Assembly (NCBI GenBank): GCA_029717555.1
Contig: JAMDHS010000024.1
Location: 62,001-126,000, forward strand
From: Peribolospora baueri
Taxonomy: Eukaryota; Basidiomycota; Peribolosporomycetes; Peribolosporales; Peribolosporaceae
DNA: 64,000 nt
Reading direction: 5' to 3'
Shown: piece after piece, positions 23,085 through 33,511 of the stretch
Position numbering within the stretch: the first letter of the stretch is position 1
How the letters are laid out: every line of letters begins with the position of its first letter
Notes under the pieces: model-generated
Database searches by the model: none
What the model saw: only the letters and a program-made list of their open reading frames with translations
Told to the model about the DNA's origin: nothing
Made by a program: the position numbers and the translations under genes

Positions 23085-23734
23085 TTAGGATGACTTGACA
23101 GCGCCGCTGCTAGTCTTGGCCTGAGCGTCCACAGCCTTCCAGAGCTCGGAAACGAACGTGCCTGCGTTCATGACGCCTACGAACCATAACCGATCGCAGT
23201 GCAGAAGAAGAGCGCCCCACTAGGTGTCAGTAAAGCTGTGAAGCGATACGAACTTAAGAACACTGAACAAACTCACCCTTATGGGCCCCCCAAGCCGAAC
23301 CGCCACCACCGCTTCCCCCCCAGGGCTTTCCCCTATGCACTTCGGGACGGTCTATATTAATACCGCGCGGGATGAAAAAAGAAAAGCACGAAGGGAGCCA
23401 GGACGTGCTCAGCCAGCGTCGGTCGCGTGCCCCTCAAAGGCGAACGACATCACTCGCCATATTGCCTCTAATGGAGCAGCAAAATACCAAACGGCGACTC
23501 ACCGGAAAGGGGAACATTCGTATCATTGACGCCAGCCTCGACGGCCTTGAAGCGTGAGTTCAAAAAACGAGAGGCCTCAGTGCCGTTGAAGTCGGTCGCG
23601 CCAGCCCCCGCAGCCGCTGGCGCAGGGCCTTGAGGCTGGGGAGAAGGCGTCCGATTCTGAGCTGACGCTCCTGGTATGCGCGGTCGGTAGGGACCGGATG
23701 CCTGGCCTCCTCCGGCACGGGTCTTAGAAGTCAT
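23085..23734 (-). CDS. Small conserved-looking protein of unknown function
   Basis: I do not recognise this protein. Three exons (23734-23503, 23351-23277, 23176-23085) give 399 nt, 132 residues, with clean GTGAG donors and AG acceptors and an exactly closing frame. The first half is Pro/Ala/Gly-rich and basic (MTSKTRAGGGQASGPYRPRI), probably disordered. A more ordered-looking middle (ASRFLNSRFKAVEAGVNDTN, then DRPEVHRGKPWG) leads to a Gly-rich linker and a C-terminal amphipathic segment (NAGTFVSELWKAVDAQAKTS). There is no signal peptide, membrane segment or metal motif. It is divergent from SLS1 with only 161 bp between start codons, so co-expression with a mitochondrial gene is possible. 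Gene reality is supported mainly by the splice structure. Confidence 0.65.
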
Positions 23735-23895
23735 GTTCTCGCCTTGCTGCCAGCTTGCGCGAACGGGGTGAACGGACGACAGCAAGCCCCAGTCGCCGAC
23801 GGATCGGATATGAGCGGTTGTTGCTGCGGCAAAGAATTTTGAGCGTTCTCGCCATTCACTTCTTCGCTGCTTCTCTTCGCCCACCGACCTCGACC

Positions 23896-26800
23896 ATGGC
23901 TTTCAGTGCCTCTTTGCGCACCGCAGAGGGCGTGCTGATCGACGCCGTTCGCTGCAAATGCCGTGGAGTTTCACTGCCACGTTCGAACCCGGCGGTCGAC
24001 TCGCATCGTGCCCTCGCACGGCCCAACTTCTCTCGCTTGTTCTCCTCCCAACTGCATCTCAATCATGCGCCATCCATGCGAACGACGCTGCCAAGGGAGA
24101 CACAAGAAGGCGATCGGAACCAAGCGGAGCAGACAAATTCTCAGTCCCCAACGACTATCACTTCCCCCGAAAGCTCGTCATCTTCACACTCTCGCACCCC
24201 CGAGTTTCTCAAGCTTCTCCACCCCGTCGAACAAAGCGAGCCCGCCTTGCAAGACCTGGACGTACTTAAGCCTCGGACAACGAAGCGGAGGAAGCGAAAG
24301 GGGTCAAGGGGGGGCTCCACTACGGGCGAGGTGGAGGAAGCCTTAAAGCATGTGTGGGACGGTACGCACAAGAGGGTCAACCAGGCTTTCACGCGGCCCC
24401 AACTAATTAACTTATGTCTCGAGGCCCATCTTGGAGGAGGCGAGGGCAAGGTCCGCAAAGCCTCGAAAGCGAAGCTTGTTCACTTTGTTCTTACCGAGAG
24501 ATTCGGCTTGAAGGATCCCAAGGCGAAGCCAAAGGAGAAGGAGCGGCTTCCCTCATCTACCAAGGGTAAGTCAAGCGGTCAGTCTGAGCTTGCGGCCCTT
24601 TTGTTGGATCAGAACCGGCTGAAATCGCTCCCTTCCTGCCTGGGTTATATTTCGTATTCAGTCATTCAAATGAGTTCGGCCGAGCTCTTCCTTCTCCTCG
24701 GACGCGACGGCTCCGACCTCTCGGAACTCTCTAACCGTTATCGCGTCGGGGTCACGCTGAACCACGGACCTCTCGGCCTCAAGGTCAGGGGCCAGTTTCC
24801 TGAGACGATAGAGGGTTTGGAGAAGCACCTAGAGCGGTTCAAGGATGTGAGTAGAGTGTGGAATGCCTTTTGGTGGTCATCCTCATCCCGTTCCGAAGCG
24901 TAGCTCACGCAAATGTCCTTTTTTTTTCCGCACCAGAGTATCTCCTCTACGAGTTACGACCTCCCCCGCTTCTTCACCCTCCCTTCCCCGCTTGATGTAC
25001 CCCCAACCCTGCTGCAGAACGTCTCCAGACTGTCTCGCACATTCATCGAGCCTTCCCCGTTGTCTTCCAAGGATGCCGCGGGCACGTTCAAGATCTCTTA
25101 TGTGGATGAGCGCCATTTCGCCGAGGCAAGGAGGCTGCTCAATCATATCGCATTTGAGGTGGGTGGGCCTATCTGGCGCGGAATGGAAAAGGTCTTTACC
25201 GTTTGCTTGGTGATAACACAAATTCATCCCTTGTCCTCTGCTTCCACCAGTCCATCCGTGCTCCATCCGTTCCCCTCTTGGCCGGCCTGGTAGATATCTC
25301 CGATCGACCCCCCCAATACTCCATGTTCCCTTTCACGCCATCGGATGAAAGCGTAGGGCCTCTCGCGCCGCCAGGAGGAGACACTTTCCGGATCAAGCGA
25401 GTGACCGAGTACTCCGAGGCCGTCGGGCGGAGCGGAGCTTCTTGGGACAAGGAGAACCAAGGGACGGAGGGTATTGCGGCGGGGGAGAAGGGAGACCGGT
25501 GGAGCAATATCCGGATCTTGTCGTTGCGAGGGTGAGCACTTCATCTTACTAGCTAGCGTATGAGAGCTAAGCGCTGCCTTTGTGTTGTGGGTCTACACAC
25601 AGGGAACAAACTCTGAACCCCTTGGAGGTACTCGCTTACGAGCTCAACACGCAGCAGGAGACGTCCAGTCGTGTCTATTCCGCCTCGTGAGTTCAACTTT
25701 CTATAGCTTTTGTCATCGCCAAGATCCGCGGAAGTTGTCTGACGGGACTCTCACCGGGAACTTTGCACGGGAACTTTACAGGCTGGGCCATCTCATCTTC
25801 CGCGGATCCTCGGACTCTTCGGCACTCGGCGAGGGCATCTTTACGCCCTCGCTGCCAGGGTCCTGGCCATTTGAGTACAGCCTTCCCTGGATGAGGGATA
25901 ACGGTGTGCGACCGCACTTCGTGCCTAGGTGAGAATCAAATCTGGGTGGTGGTTCATGACGTTTACTGGCGGTGCGACCTAAACGATGCTATCTGTCTTC
26001 TTCTTCTTGACGGCAGCGTTCCACCCAATCCTTCCTCCTTGGATTCGGGCGTTCAAGTGGAGCAATCTGAGTGCCTGCAACTGGTGTACAGGAAGGTCCT
26101 TCCGTCCGATCAGCCCCTGTCTGCCAACACACCCTCGCCGTCTCCTGCTTCCGCCCTTGTAGAGTCTCTTCACATTGAGCTCGACATTGAACGGGTGCCG
26201 AGCGCGGAGGAGGATGGGCAGTCCGAAACTCAGGAGGTCGGATCCGAGACATCTGCGACTATCCAGGACACTCCATCTGCCACCGAAGCCGGGGAAGCCG
26301 GGGAAGCTGCCGAGGCACCGTCTGGGAGCGCTGAGGAACCTATTGGCGCCGAAGACCCAATTCGATCCGTCGAAGGGTCCGACGAGTCCGACGGCATGCC
26401 ATCAGCATCTCCGGACGCACAAGTCGCGGTCGTTCGATGCGCGGAAGTGAGGAAGGAGGCCAGGGCGCATGTCATGATCCCGGACGCTGCGGTCGAGCTG
26501 CGCTTGGATGCGTGCGATTCTACGGCGGTCGAGGCGGGTCAGTTGCCGTCGTCTTTCATGCGCTGGCTCGATGGACTTCATGCGGGGTGCGTATTCGATT
26601 TTTATTATTATTTTTGTTTTCAACGTGCTTCTCCCGGAGATGATGAGCTGACCACTGGGGCGAACGCCTTCCTTTCCACTTCTTCTTTACAACAGCGGTG
26701 ACCTGCTTCTCGGCCCAAAGTCGACTCCTCTTCCCCCACCGGAACTCGAGCTCGAGGTCAAGGGCGACTCGGCCTCGCCCGCTCACTTCGTCCTCGAAAC

Positions 26801-27017
26801 CGCCCGTCGCGTCCGTCGATTCTTCCAGGCCGACGGCCAAGCGTCCGTCGTGATGGAACGGGCGACCGACGGAGGCGTTGACGGCCAGGATGTGCACGCT
26901 TTCAGGATCGAGTGGCGGGGCGAGCCGTCGGGGTGGCCGGAGATGAGGAAAGTGGTGGACAAGTATGCGGACGAGAGGTATCCCAGCTCTGGACTGAGGC
27001 CCAAGATTCCGTACTGA
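23896..27017 (+). CDS. SLS1: SLS1-like mitochondrial inner-membrane translation regulator
   Basis: Homologue of yeast Sls1, which couples mitochondrial transcription to membrane-associated translation. The start MAFSASLRTAEGVLIDAVRC is followed by a basic, Ser-rich presequence. The N-terminal SLS block is clear: FTRPQLINLCLEAHLGGGEG, KASKAKLVHFVLTERFGLKD, then SSAELFLLLGRDGSDLSELS and NRYRVGVTLN. Later exons contain KISYVDERHFAEARRLLNHI, a segment from FARELYRLGHLIFRG to PWMRDNGVRPHFVP, a low-complexity Glu/Ser/Ala insert, and a C-terminal part ending RYPSSGLRPKIPY. The 96-nt intron 24566-24661 has no in-frame stop. The frame is open upstream to 23755, but no ATG there looks better. Whether there is a membrane segment near the C-terminus is not clear. 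Confidence 0.83.
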
Positions 27018-27294
27018 TCAGTAATAAGCTCGGCGGGCGGATGCGGATGCGGATGGGACGTCATGTCGATGGGCCCAAGTACAAGTACGCTAGTTCTACG
27101 CTCCATGCTCGTTGCATTCCAGTACTTTGGTGGACAGGGTCGGAGCGGGCTCTTGCGTGTTTGCGATGCTACGCCGCTATCCGTTCGAGGCCGGGCCCAC
27201 ACCGGGCGACATCGCATCGTATCGTATCGTGTCGGATCAGATCGCATGCATCACGTAGCATTGCGGCGGAGAACACGCGGCGCGGCGCATGCGT

Positions 27295-28540
27295 TCAAGA
27301 AGAGAGAGCCCTCGCTCTCCGCTTCTCGGCGCGCAACGCCAGCTCCTCCTCCCTCTCTCGATCAAGCGTCTCCTTAAGGAGCGCCCACCACTCGTCGCCC
27401 TCCGCCTCGTTTAGCGTCTTGCCCTTCTTCGGCCGCGCGGATTCGTCCGCGTCCGCTAGCGGTTCGATGGCCGCCGCCGCCGCCGGCCGATCCGAATCCG
27501 AATCGGATGACGGCTGCCCTTCCGGCAGGTCCGAGGAGGGTCCGAGAGAGGAAAAGCGTGTGAGAAAGTGGGAGTGCAAGTCGTCGAGGCGGAGGGGCAC
27601 GTCGGCGGACAGACGGGAGGTCAGCTCGTCGAACTGAAGGGGCCGGTTGGGCAGATTGGGTTCGAAGATGAGACGGTTGTAGAAAGGCGACGAAATAGGG
27701 AGGAAGGCAGAGCAAAGGTTAGCGGCTGAATTTCCTTCTCGCTCGAGTAAGGTACGGGTGACCGGGGACTAGAAGCAAGGGAGAGAATAATAACAAAAAA
27801 AAAAAGGCAAGCGTCCCACGCACCGACCTAACCCCGAAGCTCTTAAACACCGCAAACGTAGCCACTCCCGCCAAGCCGGTGACGATGGCCGTAGCGGCGG
27901 CAAAGGCCTTGATGGCCATGAAGACGGGGTTTGGGGGTGTGTCCGGCGATGGCGGTGTAGAGGACGATGGAGACGGGGATGGGGCGCCGTGACTCTTGCC
28001 TGATCGCACGGACCTCGCCGACGACGACGACGAAGCGGCCTGGCGCATGATCGCGGCGATGGGGCTGTCCGACCGCGTCGTCGTCGTCGTCGTCGTCGGC
28101 GCTCGAGCGGCGAGCCTTGGCTTGGCGAGCGGCGTCGGAGCATCAGAAACAGACGCGAGGTGTCCAGGGCCCCTCAACCTCGCCCCGGCACCCACACCAG
28201 CACCGGCAGCAGGACTCGTACTCGCACCGGCGCTCGTCGTACCCGCACCCGCACCAGCACCAGCACCAGCACCAGCGAAACCCCCCTCCATCCTCCCCAC
28301 CCCGACTACAACACCATCAACAGCCTGCTTCGCATCAAGCACCGCCTCCCTCCTCCTCCTCCTAGCAGCAACGACAACAGATATGGCGAGTCCGGAGAAA
28401 AAGGCTAGGCCTGAGGCGGTTAGGAGGAATGTTTTTGGCGACGGAAGGTCGGGTTGGCCATTGTTGACGTCGACGGGTTTGTCGTTGTCCGTTCGTCGAG
28501 ATTTGACTTTGACTTGGACGTCTGCTGAAGGAGAGGACAT
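27295..28540 (-). CDS. TMEM242-like mitochondrial membrane protein
   Basis: Two exons (28540-27824 and 27633-27295) give 1056 nt, 351 residues. Two membrane segments are visible: TFLLTASGLAFFSGLAISVV near residue 40 and IKAFAAATAIVTGLAGVATF, leading into FAVFKSFGVRS, near residue 210. This pair, with the KTFLLTASGLAF and SFGV-F-DEL context, resembles TMEM242 (DUF1358), which in animals helps assemble complex I and ATP synthase. Between the segments lies a long low-complexity insert of Gly/Ala repeats, a seven-Thr run and Ser/Pro tracts, so this protein is much longer than the roughly 140-residue animal form. The C-terminal third is charged (WWALLKETLDREREEELALR). The family call is moderate. 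Confidence 0.6.
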
Positions 28541-30051
28541 GGTCGGACAAGGTCAAAGATCAATAATACGTCGGTCGTCCTCGCGGCGCACAATCGAAAC
28601 CTGTCCTTGTTTGCTCCCGACGGCTTGCTGCGGTCGCCACGCCCTCTCTGTGGCCACGACAGCTTGCAACGGAGCGCAATACTGGATGAAAGATAGCTCG
28701 ACATAGAAGACGGGAAGGAAAAAATTTGTGATTGAAATGATGAGGATGGAGGCCAGGAAAGATAGAAGGAAGGAAGGAAGGAAGGAAGGAAGGAGGGGAG
28801 GTAATTCTTCGATCGGCGAGGCCACAAGTAGGTTGAGATGAAGCGCTATGAGAGGAGGTTGAGTTTGAGAGAAGACCATCGAGACAAAGGAAAGAGAAAA
28901 GAAAGAAAAAAATGCGACTAGGGCCCCCGCTGGAACATGCGAGTAGGCTAAAGCTAACGCCGACAACGACAGAAGGAAGGGGCCCATGTCAAGGAAGGAA
29001 AGAAGAGAAAGTATGGATGACGAAAGAAAGACCGCCACGACAATGACACCGACGCAGACGCCGAACCCAACTTCGCGGCATCGTCGGCCAACCAAAGATA
29101 GGCGAGCCTGGGCTGGGCTCGTACGTCCGCCTGGAGTGTCGGACGAACAAGAACGCCTGGAGCAAGTGAATCGGGTTGAGGTGGAGGTTGTACAGCGCGG
29201 TGGGTCGTCGTCGTTGCCAGAGCGGTCGCCCGTAGTCGCCAATCGCCGCGACGAGGGGAGCCCGCGGTTGAAGGAACGTCGCCGTCTCCACACGCGCACC
29301 ATATATAGAGAGAGAGAGACACACACACATCGTCGTGCCAACGTCGCCGCCGTCCCGTAGCCACCCACCGTTGCCCACCGTTGCCAAATCCGACGCCAAG
29401 CAACCACACCCATGCCCGCCCCGCCCCGCCCCGCCCCACCCGTCCTCCGATTTTGTCGCCTCGACCACCTCGACCAGTCCGCTCCGCCATGCGCTCGCGC
29501 GTCACCAAACCGCACCCGGCGTGCAACGCCCTCCTGCGCAGCGACAGCGAACAAAAGAAGAAAAGCCGAAGAGGAAGAAAAAGGTCGAAACGACCGGCGA
29601 CCGCGAGGAACGGACGGACGAAGGAAAAGAAAACGCCAAAAGAAGAAGAACGCCCACTGGTCCTAATCCAACGCCGCACCTTGACCCCATCCCACCCTAC
29701 CCAACGGACGACGACGACGACGGCCAAAAAGCGTGTATCCCCATCTCAGCCCACCCACCCACTACATCTCCAAGGCAAAACAGGACAGCGACCGAAAGAA
29801 ACGACCCTCGCGGAACCCCTCTGAAAGAGGAGGGAAGAGACGATCTTTCGGCCCTGGCGCGAAACTGAGTTCCTGAGGACGACGACACCGTGCATCCCGC
29901 CCTTGCGTCTTCTCTATACCGAAGCCCACCAGGTCCATTCCCTCGAGTCGATCTTGAAGGGAAAACAGAGGGAGGAGGGCTTGCAAGGAAGAGAGACAAG
30001 GAACGAGGGATGAGGGACGACGAAAGACGTCCTCCTCACCGCGCGCCGCAC
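28541..30051. other. Long GC-rich intergenic region
   Basis: Promoter of the TMEM242-like gene and 3' region of casein kinase 1. It holds a (GGAA)n tract at 28764-28793, GA and CA dinucleotide runs at about 29307-29330, and a CCGCC repeat near 29420-29440. Long open frames on both strands are low-complexity and carry no family signature or convincing splice structure. Confidence 0.5.
28764..28793. repeat. (GGAA)n microsatellite
   Basis: About seven uninterrupted GGAA/AAGG tetranucleotide units in the leader or promoter of the TMEM242-like gene. Confidence 0.85.
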
Positions 30052-31730
30052 TCAGTACCACCCCTGCGGCTGAGCCGCACCGGAAACGTCGTCGCGCCTG
30101 GGACGCGCGGCAGCTTGCTGCTGGTATTTCGTCTGACTGCGCAGCCTGAGGCCGGATCATCAGGACGAGGATGGAGAGAAAAAAGAGAGATAGAAGACGT
30201 GGTCAGAGCGCCTGCTCGCCCGTAGACGAAACGAATGCATTTACCCGAAAACACGAAGCTGGCCGGCCGAAACTGGCACGCTGACTACTCACATCCTGTC
30301 CGATCCATGGACGGCCCTGTTGGTATCCCCGCCGGGCGTCCCTGCGCCGTCGTCGTCTGCCTGAGCGATGACCTTGCGGCGGGGCATGGCGTGAGGCTGG
30401 CTGGGCTGCTTGGCGATCTGGGGCGCGGGGGCGACGACGGCGGCGGCGGCAGCGGCGACGGCCGAGTCCTTGTGCTCGTCCGTGGCCGTGCGCTGGGGCG
30501 AGCGCTGCTGCTGGATGGACCAGTCGAAGACGTAGTCGTACTGGAAGCCCTCGCGAACGAAGAGATCGCGAAAGAGCTTGCGAAGGTAGGAGTAGTCGGG
30601 CTTATCGTCGAAGCGAAGGGAGCGGCAGCAGTTGAGGTAGATGGCCATCTCCGAGGGGAAGCCACGGCAGAGGACCTCGGTGGGCGTCGTCATCTTCTTC
30701 TCCATGATGCGGTCGTACTTCTGCTTCTTTGTGGCGGCTTTGAGACCTTGCCAGGGAAGAGATCCGCGGAGGAAGTACATAAGGACGTAGCCAAGCGACT
30801 CGAGGTCGTCACGGCGGGATTGCTCTACAGAGAGGGGGGGATGGGGTGAGCGAGGCGGAGAGGGAGCGTGGGCACGTAGGAACGGGAAGACTCACCGACA
30901 CCCAGGTGGGTATTGATGGACGTGTACCTGGCCGTACCGGTGAGGTTCTTGTTCTCCCTGTAGGGGATGTGCAGGTGCGTCTTAGGGTCGCGGTACTTCT
31001 TTGCGAGACCAAAGTCGATGATGTTGACCTGGTTGCCGCGCTTGCCAATACCCATGAGGAAGTTGTCGGGCTTGATGTCGCGGTGGATGAAGTTGCGGCT
31101 GTGGATGTACTCGATGCGGGAGATCTATGGAGGGGAAAGGGAAAGAGAGGGTAAGCCGAGGGAGGGGTGAGAAAGTGGTGAGGCGGCTACCGCGGCGGTA
31201 CGCACCATCTGGTCGGCGAGGAGGAGGACGGTCTTGAGGCTGAACTTGCGGTTGCAAAAGTTGAAGAGGTCCTCGAGGGAGGGGCCGAGGAGATCGAGGA
31301 CCATGGCGTTGTAGTCGCACTCCTGGCCGTACCATCTGACAAAGGGGACGCCGACGCCTCCGGCGAGGGTCTTGTAGACCTTGGCCTCATACTCGAGCTG
31401 GGGATGCTTTGCCTTTACGCTCTCGAGCTTGATGGCGACCTCTTCGCCGGAGATGATGTTGATGCCGAGGTAGATGTCGCCGAAGGAACCCGAGCCGATC
31501 TTTTTTCCGATGCGGTACTGATGAAAGGAGGAGCGGAGGGTTTATCAGTCGGACTGCGACGTCCTCTTCGTCTGTCTCGGACAGAGAGAGCCAACTTACC
31601 CTGAGAACGGGGATGCCGAGGAGGCGAAGGAGAGACGGAGAGGGTGAGCATTTTCATTTCATTTCTTTTCGGATGGCGACGACGACTATGGGCAGGCCGC
31701 TACTCACTTCCCGCCCACGCGAAGATCCAT
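30052..31730 (-). CDS. Casein kinase 1 (delta/epsilon, Hhp1-like) with a predicted one-base exon
   Basis: Ser/Thr kinase of the CK1 delta/epsilon group. Exons: 31730-31708, 31600 (one base), 31517-31206, 31124-30896, 30824-30293, 30145-30052; total 1191 nt, 396 residues. It starts [20 protein letters not shown], aligning residue for residue with human CK1 delta, with P-loop GSGSFG, Lys38, catalytic [10 protein letters not shown] (Asp128), [20 protein letters not shown] and [20 protein letters not shown]. The kinase core ends at [10 protein letters not shown] and is followed by an Ala/Gln/Arg-rich tail ending QPQGWY. Exon 1 ends GGGAA before GTGAGT and the next kinase exon begins TACCGC after TCATCAG, so one extra base is needed; TTCTCAG-G-GTAAGT supplies it. 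Likely roles (cell cycle, morphogenesis, clock-like control) come from the family. Confidence 0.95.
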
Positions 31731-32241
31731 GGCCGGACGGGGTGGTGAGGGCGGACGGGAGGGGAAGGCTTGATGGGGGGGCAGAGGGGGACTGCGAATG
31801 GAGGAGGGGTGTGCGAAGGGCGAGACGGGCGGCTCGAAGATAGGCGGGGGAGAGAACTGTTCGATGGGCGGCCAAGGAGGTAGCAGCGGTGGGGGAGGGA
31901 AAGCTTGGAAGAGGGGAGCAGGGACGGGCGAGATGGGCGAGGGTGGGGCTGCGGGAGGGCGAGCGAGGGGACGCAAGGGGCGAGGCGTGGATGGATAGAG
32001 GATAGGAGTAGCGTGACGGGGATGGGGACGGGTGTAAGCGGAGGGAGCGCAACGCCGAGTAGGGCAGACGTTGGGAGGGAGCGGGACGAGGGATGCGTGA
32101 GCTGGGGCCAAGGACGTCGACGACGACAACGACGATGCGAGGAGCGAGGAGCGCGCGGGTAGAGGCTTGTGGCGATGATGGAGGATGAGTTGGGAGGGAG
32201 TACAAAGGTCGTTTGTGTCGAGTTCGTGTCCGTGATCGTGA

Positions 32242-32242
<1 letters not shown>

Positions 32243-32299
<57 letters not shown>
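32243..32299. repeat. (GTGTTC)n hexanucleotide array
   Basis: About nine nearly perfect copies of GTGTTC on the plus strand, roughly 510 to 570 bp upstream of the casein kinase 1 start, flanked by variant GTGATC units. Confidence 0.9.
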
Positions 32300-33014
32300 C
32301 GTGTTCGAGTTACGAGTTCGTTGTTCACTCGCCCTTTTCGTCCGTCGTCGGTGCGTTGTCGCACGCCACGCTCGCTCGCTCACACGCACGCCCGCCCGCG
32401 CACGCACTCCCTTCACTCACTCACTCACTCACCTGTCGTCAGAGCAGCGCGAACCGCGATCCCAGAGTCGAGAGCCCGAGGGCGGTGGGGAGAGTAAGGG
32501 CGGTGAATGGTGGAAGAGGGGAGGGGAGGGAGGGAGGGAGGGAGTGGAAGCGGAAGGAGGGAGTGAGTGGGAGTGGAAGAGGGAGTGGCTGGCTGACTGG
32601 GTTTGGCTCGCTGGGCTGGCTGGTGGTTGGCTGGCGGCTGACTGGGCGGCGACGATGTGGGAGGCGACGACGAGCGACGGAGACGGACGACGGGACAGAC
32701 AGACGGACGGAGATGGGGGAGAGAGAGACGGGAAGAGAGAGAGAAAGGGAGGGGCGAGGAGAAAGACTGTCTAGACAGCCAGACGAAAAGAAAAGGAAAA
32801 AAGGGCCGATAACAAAAAGGAGCCAGCCTTTTCAAACTACACAGGGGAGAAAAGAAAAAGGCCCGCCCAAGCCCAAGCCCGCCTGGCCCGGCCCAGCCAA
32901 CCGCAACAACGCACGCCGACGCCCGGACCGCGCCTGCCAATCGCCCATCGCCCATCGCGCGCTCCGCCACTCGCCGCAGCCGCCGGCCCGCGGACTCAAG
33001 CGGCGATACCGCCC

Positions 33015-33053
33015 GAGCCTCAGCCTCAGCCTCAGCCTCAGCCTCAACCTCAT
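33015..33053. repeat. (CCTCAG)n hexanucleotide array
   Basis: About six tandem CCTCAG units, the last ones diverged, in the CK1/AT-hook intergenic region. Confidence 0.85.
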
Positions 33054-33436
33054 CCTCTTTCGGCCGCGCCCCGGACTCGCTCGCCGTTGGCCCGAGCCGA
33101 GTTCCACGAGCGATGGATCGTGTCATACGTCCGTACATCTGCGTCTGTCGTCCGAGGTCCGATGCCGCGACCGACGGCTGGCTCGTTCGTCGGTTCGGGG
33201 GCGGGACCCTGGACAGGACAGCACATGCGTAACCGCACCTCCTCACACTTGCACCGACGCCGCACACTAGAAAATCAAATCCAGCCGGGTCGTCTTCCGC
33301 TGCGGCAATCCCACCGCGTCGTGCATGTGCGTCCGGCGCGACAGACGGTCGCAACACCGGACATCCCTTTCCCCGATCCGATCAGCTGCTTTGAAAGAAA
33401 GATAGACGAACACACGGAGAACGACACGAGCAAAGC

Positions 33437-33440
<4 letters not shown>

Positions 33441-33467
<27 letters not shown>
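33441..33467. repeat. (CCAGA)n pentanucleotide array
   Basis: Five tandem CCAGA units ending about 45 bp before the AT-hook gene start codon, probably in its leader. Confidence 0.85.
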
Positions 33468-33511
33468 TGGATCGCCGCTCAGCTCGCTCGCTCGGCGACC
33501 ATGCTCCCGAC

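Larger units (their letters stand above)
31731..33511. other. Long divergent intergenic region with simple repeats
   Basis: 1.78 kb between casein kinase 1 and the AT-hook gene. It contains a hexanucleotide GTGTTC array (32243-32299), GGGA runs near 32520-32550, a CCTCAG array (33015-33053) and a CCAGA array (33441-33467). Open frames here are repeat translations; no gene recognised. Confidence 0.55.

Noticed and set aside
28553-29727. Long minus-strand open frames (up to 333 codons) upstream of the TMEM242-like gene
   Set aside because: They overlap each other in different frames, have biased low-complexity composition from GC-rich DNA and microsatellites, and lack domains or splice structure.
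31653-32416. Minus- and plus-strand frames reading Arg-Thr or Val-Phe repeats near the CK1 promoter
   Set aside because: These are translations of the GTGTTC array and neighbouring simple sequence.
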